Shown: positions 17,629-26,415, counted from the stretch's first letter. The stretch: 47,564 bases of DNA from an uncultured Lachnospiraceae bacterium (GCA_947176065.1 CAMWPB010000037.1:1-47564); one strand, 5' to 3'. Made by a program: numbers and translations. The notes: generated from the sequence alone by a model not told the origin.

Positions 17629-18036
17629 ATGAACGTAAGAAATTGCAGGAAATGCGGAAATCTTTTTAACTATGTCTCCGGGCCGCCGATCTGCATGTCA
17701 TGCAGGGAGAAGCTTGAGGAGAAGTTTCAGGAAGTAAAGAAGTATATTCAGGAGAACGGTCATGCCGGGATCAAAGAGGTAGCGGAGGCCTGCGACGTGT
17801 CCACGAACCAGATCCACCAGTGGCTCAGGGAGGAGCGTCTGGAGCTCTCTTCGGAATCCGGCGTTACGCTTACCTGTGAAAATTGCGGCGCAGCGATTCT
17901 GACGGGACGTTTCTGCGGCAAGTGTAAAAACAGCATGGCCAACGAGCTGGGCAACAGCATTAAGAAACCCGAGCCGCCCAGAGTGCAGAAGAAAAAGGAT
18001 ACGAAGGAAAATCCGAAGATGCGTTTCCTGAACTAA
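17629..18036 (+). CDS. YvyF-like flagellar-operon protein with zinc ribbons
   Basis: The 135-residue protein has a first zinc-ribbon-like pair of knuckles (CRKCGNLF and CMSCREKL), a winged-helix-like region (HAGIKEVAEACDVSTNQIHQWLREERLE) and a second ribbon (CENCGAAI and CGKCKNS). This architecture matches the Firmicutes flagellar-operon protein family that includes B. subtilis YvyF. A DNA- or RNA-binding regulatory role is plausible from the helix-turn-helix but unproven. It is preceded by GGGAGGTAAGG and follows comF directly. No flgM or flgK follows, so the usual downstream flagellar genes must be elsewhere. Confidence 0.82.
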   Translation: MNVRNCRKCGNLFNYVSGPPICMSCREKLEEKFQEVKKYIQENGHAGIKEVAEACDVSTNQIHQWLREERLELSSESGVTLTCENCGAAILTGRFCGKCKNSMANELGNSIKKPEPPRVQKKKDTKENPKMRFLN

Positions 18037-18063
18037 TCATTCAGTCGGAAATTGGAGAAATGT

Positions 18064-18468
18064 ATGTTAAATGAAGAGAGAGTCGTTCTGATGACCAAGA
18101 TGGCCTCCTACGAAGCCCATGACGGCAGGAAATGTCTGGCCATCGGCAGCTATTTTCGGAGCGACTATATAGGCTGGCAGGTGCTTAAATCCATTATAAG
18201 TGCAACCATCGCATTTGTAGTGGTTTTTGCTATGTACATTTTTTATGATTTTGAAATTTTTATGACGGAGATCTATAAGATGGATCTTCTGGAATTTGCG
18301 AGAAATGTTCTTTTCCTGTATCTGGGAACGGTGGGCGCGTACGCTCTCATCTCCTATGTGGTTTACACTGTCAGGTACAGCAGGGCAAGTAAGAGTCTGC
18401 GCGCATATTATATGAATCTGCACAAGCTCTCGGCCATGTACAAATCTTCGCCTCGCGGCGAAGATTGA
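18064..18468 (+). CDS. Small membrane protein of unknown function, 134 aa
   Basis: The ATG at 18064 is used because GGAG lies 6 bases upstream; a TTG at 18052 would place that ribosome-binding site inside the gene. The sequence has a soluble N-terminal ~38 residues, a transmembrane helix around IISATIAFVVVFAMYIFY, a short linker, a second helix around LFLYLGTVGAYALISYVVYT and a basic cytoplasmic tail. I recognise no family. It lies between the YvyF-like gene and a large membrane protein upstream of cdaA, all on one strand with short gaps. Its last codons form half of a perfect hairpin. Confidence 0.75.
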   Translation: MLNEERVVLMTKMASYEAHDGRKCLAIGSYFRSDYIGWQVLKSIISATIAFVVVFAMYIFYDFEIFMTEIYKMDLLEFARNVLFLYLGTVGAYALISYVVYTVRYSRASKSLRAYYMNLHKLSAMYKSSPRGED

Positions 18469-18488
18469 GAGAATGCTCCGCATTCTCT
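18444..18488. repeat. Two adjacent perfect hairpins at the end of a membrane-protein gene
   Basis: ATCTTCGCC/GGCGAAGAT with a TCGC loop (18444-18465) overlaps the last codons of the upstream gene. AGAGAATGC/GCATTCTCT with a 3-base loop (18468-18488) follows at once. No T-tract follows, so these are not standard terminators. The second stem recurs as GGAGAATGCC/GGCATTCTCC in the elements at 26416 and 37917. Confidence 0.7.
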
Positions 18489-18526
18489 GTAAGAAGAGAA
18501 AGGAATAGACAAAAGGATTAATTTAC

Positions 18527-19492
18527 ATGACTACTTTACTGGTTGCAAAACAGATACTTTTGACCATCTACAGCAAATATGAGGTGTATATCACACCACT
18601 TTTGAAGTTCCTTCTGGCGCTTATAACCCTTTGCCTGATTAACTCCAGACTGGGCTATATGGAGACGATTAACAGAATGACGGTGGTGCTGATTGTGGCT
18701 CTTATGTGCTCTTTCATGCCGATGAACTTCATTGTACTGATGGGCGCGGTTTTCGTGCTTCTACACCTCTACACGTTCAGCATGGAGTGCGCTGCGGTAA
18801 TCGGCGCAGGTTTTCTGCTGCTCTTTTTGCTGTATTTGCGGTTTTCTCCGAAAGATACCGTTGTGGTGGTGCTTATGCCGCTCTGTTTTCTTTTGCGGAT
18901 ACCCTATGTGATCCCCATATCCATGGGGTTGGTCGGCGCACCCACATCGGCGGTTTCCGTTGCCTGTGGCGTGATCGTCTACTATATGCTCCACTATGTA
19001 ACGCAGAATGCGACAGTGATTGCAGCCATGGCTGATGAGGAGACGGCAGCAAAATTTAAATTTATCATTGACGGCCTGATTAAGAACAGAGAAATGGTCG
19101 TGACGATTGCGGCCTTTGCCATTACGGTAATTATCGTTTATCTCCTGCGGCGTCTGAGCATTGATTATGCATGGACGATTGCCATGACGGCCGGCGCGGT
19201 GGTGAATATCATGGTGCTTCTTGTGGGAGACTTGATTTTTGAGATAAACCAGCCGCTGCTTGGCGTGATTTTGGGAACTATTATTTCCTTCCTGCTCGTG
19301 CTGGTATTGCAGTTTTTCGTATTCTATGTAGATTACAGTCGAACGGAAAAGGTTCAGTTTGAAGACGACGAGTACTATTATTATGTGAAGGCGGTTCCGA
19401 AGGTTACCGTGGCGAAGCCGGAGAAAAAGGTGAAACAGATCAGCTCGGCGAGAAGCGGAACCGGAAGAAGCACCAGACCGACACACCATTAA
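18527..19492 (+). CDS. Polytopic membrane protein of unknown function
   Basis: The 321-residue protein has about eight hydrophobic helices (for example ITPLLKFLLALITLCLI, TVVLIVALMCSFMPMNFIVL, LLVLVLQFFVFYVDY) and a basic cytoplasmic tail rich in K, R, S and T preceded by an acidic, tyrosine-rich patch (EDDEYYYYV). A loop in the middle (ADEETAAKFKFIIDGLIKNRE) is cytoplasmic by charge. No transporter signature is recognised. It lies 89 bp upstream of cdaA on the same strand, so a link to c-di-AMP synthesis or envelope homeostasis is possible by position only. Confidence 0.8.
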   Translation: MTTLLVAKQILLTIYSKYEVYITPLLKFLLALITLCLINSRLGYMETINRMTVVLIVALMCSFMPMNFIVLMGAVFVLLHLYTFSMECAAVIGAGFLLLFLLYLRFSPKDTVVVVLMPLCFLLRIPYVIPISMGLVGAPTSAVSVACGVIVYYMLHYVTQNATVIAAMADEETAAKFKFIIDGLIKNREMVVTIAAFAITVIIVYLLRRLSIDYAWTIAMTAGAVVNIMVLLVGDLIFEINQPLLGVILGTIISFLLVLVLQFFVFYVDYSRTEKVQFEDDEYYYYVKAVPKVTVAKPEKKVKQISSARSGTGRSTRPTHH

Positions 19493-19581
19493 CACATCGT
19501 GCTCAGTCCTAACGTGTGAGCTGCTTCGCGGCTTTGCAAGTGACCCGGCATAGACTGACAAAGAAGGCAGGTGATAGAGAG

Positions 19582-20463
19582 ATGGAACAATTGAATAGCT
19601 GGATCGGCGTCTATCTCGCACGACTGCACATGCCTACGATTCACTGGAACGACGTGGCGGAAATTGCCATTCTGACCTTTGTGTCATATCATATTCTGGT
19701 ATGGATCAAGAACACAAGAGCATGGGCGCTGTTAAAGGGCGTGATTGTGATTCTGGTGTTCATTGTGATTGCCGCTTTCTGCAAGATGAATACGATTCTC
19801 TGGATCGTTCCCAACATCATCAGCATTGCAGCCACGGCTTTCGTGGTAGTTTTACAGCCGGAGCTCCGCGCCGCGCTGGAGGAACTGGGACGGAAAAATT
19901 TCGTCGCCTCTTTTCTGGATTCCAACAAGCGGGAAACCGGCCGCTTTTCCGACCGCACGGTGAATGAAATCGTCAAGGCCTCTGTGGAAATGGGAAAAGT
20001 AAAGACGGGCGCGCTCATTGTTATCGAGCACGAGCAGTCCCTGAAAGAGTATGAAAGAACGGGAATTGATGTGGATGGCATTATTTCCAGTCAGCTCCTC
20101 ATCAATATTTTTGAGCATAATACGCCTTTGCATGACGGTGCGGTGATCGTCAGGGGAAACAGGGTTGTATCCGCCACCTGCTATCTGCCGTTGTCAGATA
20201 ACATGGCCCTCAGCAAGGATCTCGGAACCAGACACCGTGCGGGTGTGGGCATCTCGGAGGTCACCGATTCCCTGACGGTGATTGTGTCCGAGGAGACCGG
20301 CAAAATCAGCGTTGCCTACGGCGGCGCGCTGGAACGGAATCTGGACGCAGGAAGATTAAAGGAAAGACTTTTAGAAATTCAGGATAAACCGATGGAGGAG
20401 AAGAAGCGCAAGCTTTTTAAAGGCAAAAGCATAGGAAAGGCAGGGGTTAAGAATGAAGAATAA
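19582..20463 (+). CDS. cdaA: Diadenylate cyclase CdaA
   Basis: CdaA makes cyclic di-AMP from two ATP at the membrane. Three N-terminal helices (within residues ~26-92) precede a DAC domain with the two catalytic motifs: DGA in PLHDGAVIV (about residue 186) and RHR in GTRHRAGVG (about residue 217). The start at 19582 gives 293 residues, close to B. subtilis CdaA, and has a purine-rich ribosome-binding site; an in-frame start 22 codons upstream is rejected. cdaR begins inside its last codons (11-bp overlap) and glmM follows, the conserved cdaA-cdaR-glmM operon of Firmicutes, in which CdaR and GlmM modulate the cyclase. Confidence 0.97.
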   Translation: MEQLNSWIGVYLARLHMPTIHWNDVAEIAILTFVSYHILVWIKNTRAWALLKGVIVILVFIVIAAFCKMNTILWIVPNIISIAATAFVVVLQPELRAALEELGRKNFVASFLDSNKRETGRFSDRTVNEIVKASVEMGKVKTGALIVIEHEQSLKEYERTGIDVDGIISSQLLINIFEHNTPLHDGAVIVRGNRVVSATCYLPLSDNMALSKDLGTRHRAGVGISEVTDSLTVIVSEETGKISVAYGGALERNLDAGRLKERLLEIQDKPMEEKKRKLFKGKSIGKAGVKNEE

Positions 20464-21733
20464 GCTTACCCAGAACTGGGGCTTAAAGATCGCCTCCTTT
20501 CTCAGTGCGGCAGTTCTCTGGCTGGTCGTCACAAATATCAACGATCCCATTATGACCTATCGCGCGACGGATGTGCCGATCACCATTAAAAACGCGAGTA
20601 TGATTACTGACAGGGGGCAGGTATACGAGGTGCTCGACGGCACGGATGTGATCGATGTAGTCACTGTTTCGGCGCCCCGGTCCATTATTGATTCCCTCGA
20701 CAAGAGCAACATCGTGGCGGTTGCGGACATTAGCGACCTGACCAGCGTGGATACGGTGCCTGTCAAGCTCTCTACCAATAAATACAACGATAAACTGGAC
20801 AGTATACGCGGCAGTATCGACAGTGTGCGCCTGAGCATCGAGGAGAAGCAGAGCAAATCTTTTCCTGTGAAATCCGTTACCACAGGCGAGGTGCGTGAGG
20901 GCTTTATGGTGGGAAGCGTTTCCACCGACCAGAACCTGATACGCATTTCGGGTCCGCAGTCCATTATTTCACAGATCAGCAAGGCGCAGGCGGAAGTGGA
21001 TATTTCCGGCTTTTCAAACGATGTCAGCACGGATTCGGAAGTCCGCCTCTATGATGAGGACGGCAAGGAAATAACTGCGGAGAATATAGATAAAAGCATT
21101 ACCAAAGTGAGGGTCAGCGTGGAGATACTGGAACGCAAGGTGCTGCCCCTTACCTGTGAGGTGACCGGCATACCCGAGGATGGTTTCCAGCTTACGGGCG
21201 AGGTGACCTTCAGCAAAGCGACGGTTACGGTAGCGGGCAAATCCAAGACGCTGGAAGGTGTCGAAGCGATCGCGGTTCCCGCCGGTGTACTTGACGTGAC
21301 CGGTGCGTCGGAGGACGTGACCGAACTTGTCGATATCACCAAATATCTGCCCGACGGCGTGGTGCTGGCGGAGAGTAATTTTGTGGGCAGGGTCAATGTT
21401 ACGGCAAAGGTTGAGGCGGAGCGCGACCGCGCGGTACGGATTCCCGTGGAACGGATTCGGTTTGACGGCCTTCCCGAAGGCTTCAGGGCCGTGATCACAG
21501 AGCCTGCCAACGAGTGCAGCATTACATTCAGCGGACTGCTTGCGGTCCTGAATGAATTGACTGCCGAGGAAGTGGCTGCCGTGGTGGATATGGACGCATG
21601 GATGGCTGATGAGGATATGGATGAGCTTACCGAGGGAAGCTACTGGATGCCTGTAACCGCCACAGTAGAGGGACGGGATTTGAGACAGAATGGCATCAGC
21701 GAGGTGCGTGTTCATATTATTGCAAATGAATAA
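20453..21733 (+). CDS. cdaR: CdaR, YbbR-domain regulator of diadenylate cyclase
   Basis: The 426-residue protein has one N-terminal membrane anchor ([19 protein letters not shown]) and an extracytoplasmic chain of several YbbR beta-domains of ~80 residues, visible as repeating blocks such as [20 protein letters not shown] and [20 protein letters not shown], each followed by a ...V.G... strand. CdaR binds CdaA through the membrane and tunes c-di-AMP output. The 11-bp overlap with cdaA suggests translational coupling. The glmM ATG is 14 bp after its stop. Confidence 0.95.
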   Translation: MKNKLTQNWGLKIASFLSAAVLWLVVTNINDPIMTYRATDVPITIKNASMITDRGQVYEVLDGTDVIDVVTVSAPRSIIDSLDKSNIVAVADISDLTSVDTVPVKLSTNKYNDKLDSIRGSIDSVRLSIEEKQSKSFPVKSVTTGEVREGFMVGSVSTDQNLIRISGPQSIISQISKAQAEVDISGFSNDVSTDSEVRLYDEDGKEITAENIDKSITKVRVSVEILERKVLPLTCEVTGIPEDGFQLTGEVTFSKATVTVAGKSKTLEGVEAIAVPAGVLDVTGASEDVTELVDITKYLPDGVVLAESNFVGRVNVTAKVEAERDRAVRIPVERIRFDGLPEGFRAVITEPANECSITFSGLLAVLNELTAEEVAAVVDMDAWMADEDMDELTEGSYWMPVTATVEGRDLRQNGISEVRVHIIANE

Positions 21734-21746
21734 AACGGAGGTGTAT

Positions 21747-23096
21747 ATGAGCAGATTATTTGGTACGGATGGAGTCAGGGGCGTTGCGAATGAGGAACTT
21801 TCTCCTCTTCTGGCGATGCAGCTTGGGCAGGCGGGCGCTTATGTCCTGACAAGAGAGAACGAACATAAGCCGACCATCATGGTGGGCTGTGATACGAGAA
21901 TATCGGGGGATATGCTGGCGAACGCGCTGATGGCGGGTGTCTGTTCCGTAGGGGCGAACGCGGTGTATGTAGGCGTGGTGCCTACGCCTGCGGTGGCATA
22001 TCTTACGAGAAAATACAAGGTGGACGCGGGTGTTGTCATTTCCGCTTCCCATAATACCGTGGAATTTAACGGCATTAAGTTCTTTGACGGAAACGGCTAT
22101 AAGCTGCCTGACTCTCTGGAGGATGAAATTGAAGAGCTGATTAAAAGTGATATGAAGGGTGTGAAATTCCCTACCGGCGCAAGCGTAGGTAAAATCAAAT
22201 ACCGCACGGATGCCAGAGAGGAATATATCAATCACGCCATGAAAGCGGTCAATGTGGATCTGCGGGGCATGAAGATTGTGCTTGACTGCGCGGAGGGCGC
22301 GTCCTATTATACCTCTGTGGAAACCATGAAGGAACTCGGCGCAGAGGTAGTGGCAATCCATAACAATCCTGACGGCACGAATATCAACGCGAACTGCGGT
22401 TCCACTCATATGGAGGAGCTGCAGGCAAGAGTCGTCTACGAGAAGGCGCAGCTCGGTCTTGCCTTCGACGGGGACGCGGATAGACTGCTGGCCGTGGATG
22501 AGCTGGGAAACATCGTGGATGGCGACCAGATTATGTCTATTGTCGGCAATCATATGAAATCACAGGGAAAGCTGAATAAAAACACCATCGTTGCAACCGT
22601 TATGAGCAATTTGGGCTTTTTCCTGATGGGCGAAAAAAACAAGATTAAGATTGAGCAGACGAAGGTGGGCGACCGCTATGTGCTGGAGCGGATGCGTGAA
22701 ATCGGCGCGAGTCTCGGCGGCGAACAGTCCGGCCATGTAATCTTCCTGGATGAGAATACAACCGGCGACGGACTCTTAAGCGCGCTGCACCTTTTACAGG
22801 TGGTAGTGGAGACAGGTAAACCGCTGTCGGAGCTGGCATCCATAATGGAAGTGATGCCGCAGGCATTAGTCGGCGCGAAAGTGCCCAACCACAAAAAAGA
22901 AAAGTTTATGGATTATCCCGAGATCGCGGAAGCAATCGCCGCGCTCGACAAAAAATTTGCAGGCGAGGGCCGCGTGCTGATCCGTCCCTCCGGTACGGAA
23001 CCGCTTGTCCGGGTTATGATCGAAGGAAAGGATCAGAAAGTCATCACGCAGGAGGCAAAGAAGCTCGCTGAACTGATACAGAATATTATGCTGTAG
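21747..23096 (+). CDS. glmM: Phosphoglucosamine mutase
   Basis: GlmM converts glucosamine-6-phosphate to glucosamine-1-phosphate for UDP-GlcNAc and peptidoglycan. The 449-residue protein starts [15 protein letters not shown] and has the phosphoserine loop SASHN ([18 protein letters not shown]), the metal-binding loop DGDADR ([14 protein letters not shown]), the sugar loop GGEQSGH and the phosphate-binding [15 protein letters not shown] near the end. CGGAGGTG lies just before the ATG; an in-frame start 19 codons upstream lies inside cdaR and is rejected. In several Firmicutes GlmM binds CdaA and lowers its activity, so its place here has a regulatory as well as metabolic meaning. Confidence 0.98.
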   Translation: MSRLFGTDGVRGVANEELSPLLAMQLGQAGAYVLTRENEHKPTIMVGCDTRISGDMLANALMAGVCSVGANAVYVGVVPTPAVAYLTRKYKVDAGVVISASHNTVEFNGIKFFDGNGYKLPDSLEDEIEELIKSDMKGVKFPTGASVGKIKYRTDAREEYINHAMKAVNVDLRGMKIVLDCAEGASYYTSVETMKELGAEVVAIHNNPDGTNINANCGSTHMEELQARVVYEKAQLGLAFDGDADRLLAVDELGNIVDGDQIMSIVGNHMKSQGKLNKNTIVATVMSNLGFFLMGEKNKIKIEQTKVGDRYVLERMREIGASLGGEQSGHVIFLDENTTGDGLLSALHLLQVVVETGKPLSELASIMEVMPQALVGAKVPNHKKEKFMDYPEIAEAIAALDKKFAGEGRVLIRPSGTEPLVRVMIEGKDQKVITQEAKKLAELIQNIML

Positions 23097-23099
23097 GAC

Positions 23100-23129
23100 T
23101 TGAGATAAAGCGTATAGATATGATATACT
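23100..23129 (+). promoter_or_regulatory. Promoter for the HPr gene
   Basis: TTGAGA, an 18-bp spacer and TATACT lie 32 bp upstream of the HPr ATG, just after the glmM stop. A separate vegetative promoter for HPr is therefore likely. Confidence 0.6.
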
Positions 23130-23160
23130 TATAGTATCATGTAAGAAAGAGGAAAAGGCA

Positions 23161-23424
23161 ATGGTAAGTCAGAAGGTAGTCATCAAAAACCCGACAGGGC
23201 TACATCTAAGACCGGCAGGCATCCTATGTAAGGAAGCGATGCAGTTTAAATCTCTGATAACCTTTACATTTCGTGAAAATACAGCGAATGCCAAGAGTGT
23301 CCTGAGCGTGCTTGGGGCATGTGTCAAGTGTGGCGATGAAATCGAGTTTGTGTGTGACGGTGAAGATGAGGAGGAAGCTCTCAAAGCGTTGGTTGATGCC
23401 ATTGAGAACGGTCTTGGAGAATAA
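23161..23424 (+). CDS. ptsH: HPr-family phosphocarrier protein
   Basis: The 87-residue protein has the HPr active site with His15 in TGLHLRPAG, and Ser46 in AKSVLSVLGACVK, the site used by HPr kinase in Firmicutes. Both are present, so it could act in PTS phosphotransfer and in carbon catabolite regulation. The AKS-V-L-SVLGACV segment with two cysteines (49-56 region) is a slight departure from canonical HPr. It is not next to ptsI, so the gene symbol is by family; a paralogue is possible. AAGAGGAAAAGG is the ribosome-binding region. An intrinsic terminator follows 15 bp after the stop. Confidence 0.9.
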   Translation: MVSQKVVIKNPTGLHLRPAGILCKEAMQFKSLITFTFRENTANAKSVLSVLGACVKCGDEIEFVCDGEDEEEALKALVDAIENGLGE

Positions 23425-23439
23425 TGTCACATTTAGATG

Positions 23440-23468
23440 GCCCCGCTGTATTCATGCAGCGGGGCTTT
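23440..23468 (+). terminator. Intrinsic terminator after the HPr gene
   Basis: GCCCCGCTG pairs perfectly with CAGCGGGGC across an 8-base loop and is followed by TTTCCTGTT. It separates HPr from leuA. Confidence 0.85.
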
Positions 23469-23518
23469 CCTGTTATTATATAGGAAATTGCGGCGATTTT
23501 TATAAAGGAGGAGCAGTC

Positions 23519-25201
23519 ATGTTAAATTATAAAAGATATCGCAGAAACCCGGTGGTAGATTATCCCGAAAGAGAATGGGTCAACAGACAGATCGAGAAAG
23601 CGCCCGTCTGGTGCAGCGTGGATCTGCGCGACGGTAATCAGGCGTTGATTGATCCCATGGTAGTGTCCGAAAAAATAGAATTTTTTAATTATCTGATTAA
23701 GCTGGGCTTTAAGGAAATCGAGATCGGCTTCCCGGCGGCCAGCCAAATTGAATTTGATTTTCTGCGCCAGCTTGTGGACAGGAAGTTAATCCCCGACGAC
23801 GTGGTGGTGCAGGTTCTGACCCAGTGCAGGGAGGAGCTTTTGGAGCGCACCTTTGAATCTATCGAGGGCTGCAAACAGGCCATTGTACACATTTATAATT
23901 CCACTTCTACCCTGCAGCGGGACGTGGTTTTCAACATGAGCCGCGAAGAGATCACCAACATTGCTGTGGAGGGTGTGAAGATGGTGAAACGCCATGCCGC
24001 CAAATTCCCCGGCAAGGTGATTCTGGAATACTCTCCCGAGAGCTTTACCGGCACGGAGCTGGACTATGCGCTGGAGGTCTGCAATGCGGTACAGAGGGAA
24101 TGGGGACCGACTAAGGAAAATCCCATGATTATCAATCTCCCCTCCACGGTGGAAATGACCACACCCAATGTCTTTGCAGACAGAATAGAGTGGATGAACA
24201 AACATCTGGAAAACAGGGAAGCCATTATTTTAAGCGTACATCCCCATAACGACAGGGGAACCGGCGTAGCCAGCGCAGAGCTTGCGCTTCTGGCCGGTGC
24301 TGACCGTGTAGAAGGCACTCTCTTTGGAAACGGTGAAAGAACAGGAAACGTAGATATACTGAATATTGCATATAACATGTTCTCACAGGGTATCGACCCG
24401 CAGCTTGCCATCGAGCATGTGAACGAGAGCATTGAGATTTACGAGAGATGCTGCAAGATTCCCGTACACCCCAGACACCCTTACGCGGGAAAGCTGGTGT
24501 TTACCGCTTTCTCCGGCTCCCATCAGGACGCCATCAACAAAGGCGTAAAAGCCATGAAAGAACGCGGCGGCGAATATTGGGAAGTGCCCTATCTGCCCAT
24601 TGATCCCGCGGATATCGGCAGAGAATACGAACCCATTGTGCGGATCAATTCCCAGTCCGGCAAGGGCGGCGTGGCCTTTGTCATGGATACTTACTTTGGA
24701 TTTAAGCTGCCTAAGGGAATGCACCGGGAGTTTGCCAATGTCATTCAGGCTATCTCCGAGAAGCAGGGCGAGGTAAGCCCCGATCAGATCATGGAGAGCT
24801 TCCGTCAGGAGTATCTGCAGAAGAAGGAGCCCATCCATTTCAGAAGGCTGCGGGTGGATGATCTGAGCGAGGAGACAGAGTCCGAGTTTGATACAAAGGT
24901 AACTGTGGTTTACACCGACAAAGGCGTGGAAAAACGTTTCGAGGCGGTGGGCAACGGCCCTATCGACGCGGTAAAAAGAGGCCTGCAGGAAACGCTGGAT
25001 ATCAACGTCAAGATTCTCGACTATGAAGAGCACGCGCTCCAGAGCGGTTCCAATTCCCAGGCGGCGGCCTATATTCATCTGCTCGACGCTGAGAGCGGCA
25101 GCGTGACCTATGGTGTAGGTGTCAGCTCCAATATTACAAGGGCGTCCGTGCGGGCGATCTTCTCGGCTGTGAACAGATTGGGGCTTGGGGAGCACAAATA
25201 A
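23519..25201 (+). CDS. leuA: 2-isopropylmalate synthase (LeuA type 2)
   Basis: LeuA condenses acetyl-CoA with 2-ketoisovalerate, the first step of leucine synthesis. The 560-residue product has the aldolase-like catalytic barrel with VDLRDGNQALIDPM, SVHPHNDRGTGVASAE and GTLFGNGERTGNVD, and a C-terminal regulatory LeuA dimer domain (VTVVYTDKGVEKRFEAVGNG). The MLNYKRYRRNP start and length fit the type 2 (560-residue) subfamily. AAAGGAGGAG sits 6 bases before the ATG; longer in-frame starts overlap HPr and are rejected. leuB, leuC and leuD do not follow. No leucine-rich leader peptide or T-box was seen upstream in the short interval after the terminator. Confidence 0.97.
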   Translation: MLNYKRYRRNPVVDYPEREWVNRQIEKAPVWCSVDLRDGNQALIDPMVVSEKIEFFNYLIKLGFKEIEIGFPAASQIEFDFLRQLVDRKLIPDDVVVQVLTQCREELLERTFESIEGCKQAIVHIYNSTSTLQRDVVFNMSREEITNIAVEGVKMVKRHAAKFPGKVILEYSPESFTGTELDYALEVCNAVQREWGPTKENPMIINLPSTVEMTTPNVFADRIEWMNKHLENREAIILSVHPHNDRGTGVASAELALLAGADRVEGTLFGNGERTGNVDILNIAYNMFSQGIDPQLAIEHVNESIEIYERCCKIPVHPRHPYAGKLVFTAFSGSHQDAINKGVKAMKERGGEYWEVPYLPIDPADIGREYEPIVRINSQSGKGGVAFVMDTYFGFKLPKGMHREFANVIQAISEKQGEVSPDQIMESFRQEYLQKKEPIHFRRLRVDDLSEETESEFDTKVTVVYTDKGVEKRFEAVGNGPIDAVKRGLQETLDINVKILDYEEHALQSGSNSQAAAYIHLLDAESGSVTYGVGVSSNITRASVRAIFSAVNRLGLGEHK

Positions 25202-25238
25202 TAAACGTTATTTCGATTGCTTCACAACTAAATAACAA

Positions 25239-25267
25239 TTGACTTATCCTTGAGGGTTCCCTATAAT
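25239..25267 (+). promoter_or_regulatory. Consensus promoter for the 53-aa hydrophobic peptide
   Basis: TTGACT, a 17-bp spacer and TATAAT form a near-perfect vegetative promoter. The predicted start (about 25274) coincides with the first base of the left inverted-repeat arm. Confidence 0.85.
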
Positions 25268-25273
25268 GGATGT

Positions 25274-25580
25274 AGGTGTTATCTTAAACGGTAAGCGGTT
25301 CACCTTTCGCCAAAATGATTACATTTTGAGAACTTCCGATATCCTGGAGGTGATACAATGGAAAATTTTCGAAAGGTAAAGGATATGATGATAGAAACGA
25401 CAGTAGGGATTGTTGGTATTGTCGTGACGATAATCAGCATCATCGTCACGACGGTCAATACCATCCAATCATACAGGATACATAAACATCAGAAAAGCGA
25501 CCGCCCACACCAAGGATGAGTTGCTTTTTTGATTTATGTAACTAAAATCCAAGGTGAACCGTTTGCTATAGGTAACACCT
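25274..25580. repeat. Inverted repeats flanking the peptide gene
   Basis: The left arm is 25274-25306, the right arm 25551-25580. Both outer ends are identical for 8 bases (AGGTGTTA / TAACACCT) and both inner ends for 11 (CGGTTCACCTT / AAGGTGAACCG); the middle differs by a 3-base gap and a few changes. They enclose a 307-bp unit holding the whole small gene. They may form a 5'-3' helix in a full-length transcript, give two opposing RNAs the same 5' sequence, or be ends of a small mobile unit. No target duplication was seen. Confidence 0.85.
25358..25519 (+). CDS. 53-aa single-helix hydrophobic peptide, candidate type I toxin
   Basis: The reading frame begins at an ATG with a very strong ribosome-binding site (GGAGGTGAT at 25346-25354). 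The peptide has a charged N-terminus (MENFRKVKDMM), one hydrophobic helix of about 20 residues (within residues 15-36, rich in I, V, T) and a basic tail (SYRIHKHQKSDRPHQG). This plan is that of type I toxins such as TxpA, BsrG and Fst, though I recognise no sequence family. Inside the coding region GTCGTGACGAT and ATCGTCACGAC form a perfect 11-bp stem. A weak AGCGAC/GTTGCT hairpin with six T at about 25497-25530 may end the mRNA. A hairpin (CAAAATG/CATTTTG) lies in the 5' UTR. Confidence 0.65.
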   Translation: MENFRKVKDMMIETTVGIVGIVVTIISIIVTTVNTIQSYRIHKHQKSDRPHQG

Positions 25581-25588
25581 TTAAAATT

Positions 25589-25617
25589 ATAATATCGTAT
25601 ACATCGAATCATGTCAA
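25589..25617 (-). promoter_or_regulatory. Consensus minus-strand promoter for a candidate antisense RNA
   Basis: On the minus strand TTGACA (25617-25612), a 17-bp spacer and TATTAT (25594-25589) make a strong promoter facing the peptide gene. Its start would be about 25582, at the outer end of the right inverted-repeat arm, so the RNA would run antisense to the peptide mRNA. There is no open reading frame of note for it; a terminator is not obvious. Confidence 0.7.
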
Positions 25618-25698
25618 CCGGTTTCACAGAAAAATATCTAAATTGAACATTATAATTGACACAATAACAAAGATTTTATGTAAGAGGGAGGTAAGCTT

Positions 25699-26415
25699 AT
25701 GGGGCAGATCGAACAGTTAAGACAGTGGGTAAACGAATCAGACAATATTGTTTTTTTCGGCGGCGCGGGAGTGTCCACGGAGAGCGGCATCCCGGATTTC
25801 CGAAGTGTGGACGGCCTTTATAACCAGCAGTACGACTATCCGCCGGAAACAATACTCAGCCATACCTTTTACAGAAGAAACACCGAAGAATTTTATCGGT
25901 TTTATCGGAATAAAATGCTCTGTCTCGATGCGAAGCCCAACGCAGCTCACTTAAAGCTGGCGCAGTGGGAACGCGAGGGAAAACTCAAAGCGGTGGTGAC
26001 CCAGAATATTGACGGGCTTCATCAGGCGGCAGGCAGTGAGAAGGTGTATGAGCTTCACGGTTCCGTCCTGCGCAATTTCTGCGAGAGCTGCCATAAATTT
26101 TACGATGTGAATTATATCGCAGGTTCGGAAGGTGTGCCGAAATGCAGCTGTGGCGGAGATATTAAGCCGGACGTAGTGCTCTACGAGGAGGGGCTGGATC
26201 AGAATACACTCACGGGTGCGATCCGCGCAATCAGCGAGGCGGACGTGCTGATTGTGGGCGGCACCTCCCTTGCTGTCTATCCTGCCGCGGGGCTTTTGGA
26301 TTATTACAACGGCAATAAACTGGTGCTTGTAAACAAAACCCCTACCGCAAGGGACGGGATTGCCGATCTGGTGGTGCAGGGGAGTATCGGGGAAATATTT
26401 TCCCAGCTTGACTAG
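25699..26415 (+). CDS. cobB: NAD-dependent protein deacylase, sirtuin (CobB/SIR2) family
   Basis: Sirtuins remove acyl groups from lysine using NAD. The 238-residue protein has the NAD-binding GAGVSTESGIPDFRS, the TQNIDGLHQAAG motif, the catalytic His in ELHGSV, and GGTSLAVYPAAGL. The zinc site appears as CESC and, ~20 residues later, CSC: four cysteines with the second pair tighter (C-x-C) than the usual C-x2-C. Length is typical for bacterial sirtuins. AGGGAGG precedes the ATG. It stands alone, between the peptide locus and a convergent DUF3892 gene; a dispersed palindromic element begins directly after its stop. Confidence 0.95.
   Translation: MGQIEQLRQWVNESDNIVFFGGAGVSTESGIPDFRSVDGLYNQQYDYPPETILSHTFYRRNTEEFYRFYRNKMLCLDAKPNAAHLKLAQWEREGKLKAVVTQNIDGLHQAAGSEKVYELHGSVLRNFCESCHKFYDVNYIAGSEGVPKCSCGGDIKPDVVLYEEGLDQNTLTGAIRAISEADVLIVGGTSLAVYPAAGLLDYYNGNKLVLVNKTPTARDGIADLVVQGSIGEIFSQLD

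Noticed and set aside
25274..25580. Insertion sequence or simple MITE
   Set aside because: No transposase and no target-site duplication at the outer ends; promoters lying just outside both arms are better explained by RNA start sites, though the MITE idea is kept as an alternative.
25529..25720. 63-codon frame downstream of the hydrophobic peptide
   Set aside because: It crosses the inverted-repeat arm, the minus-strand promoter and the sirtuin ribosome-binding site and shows no protein-like pattern.
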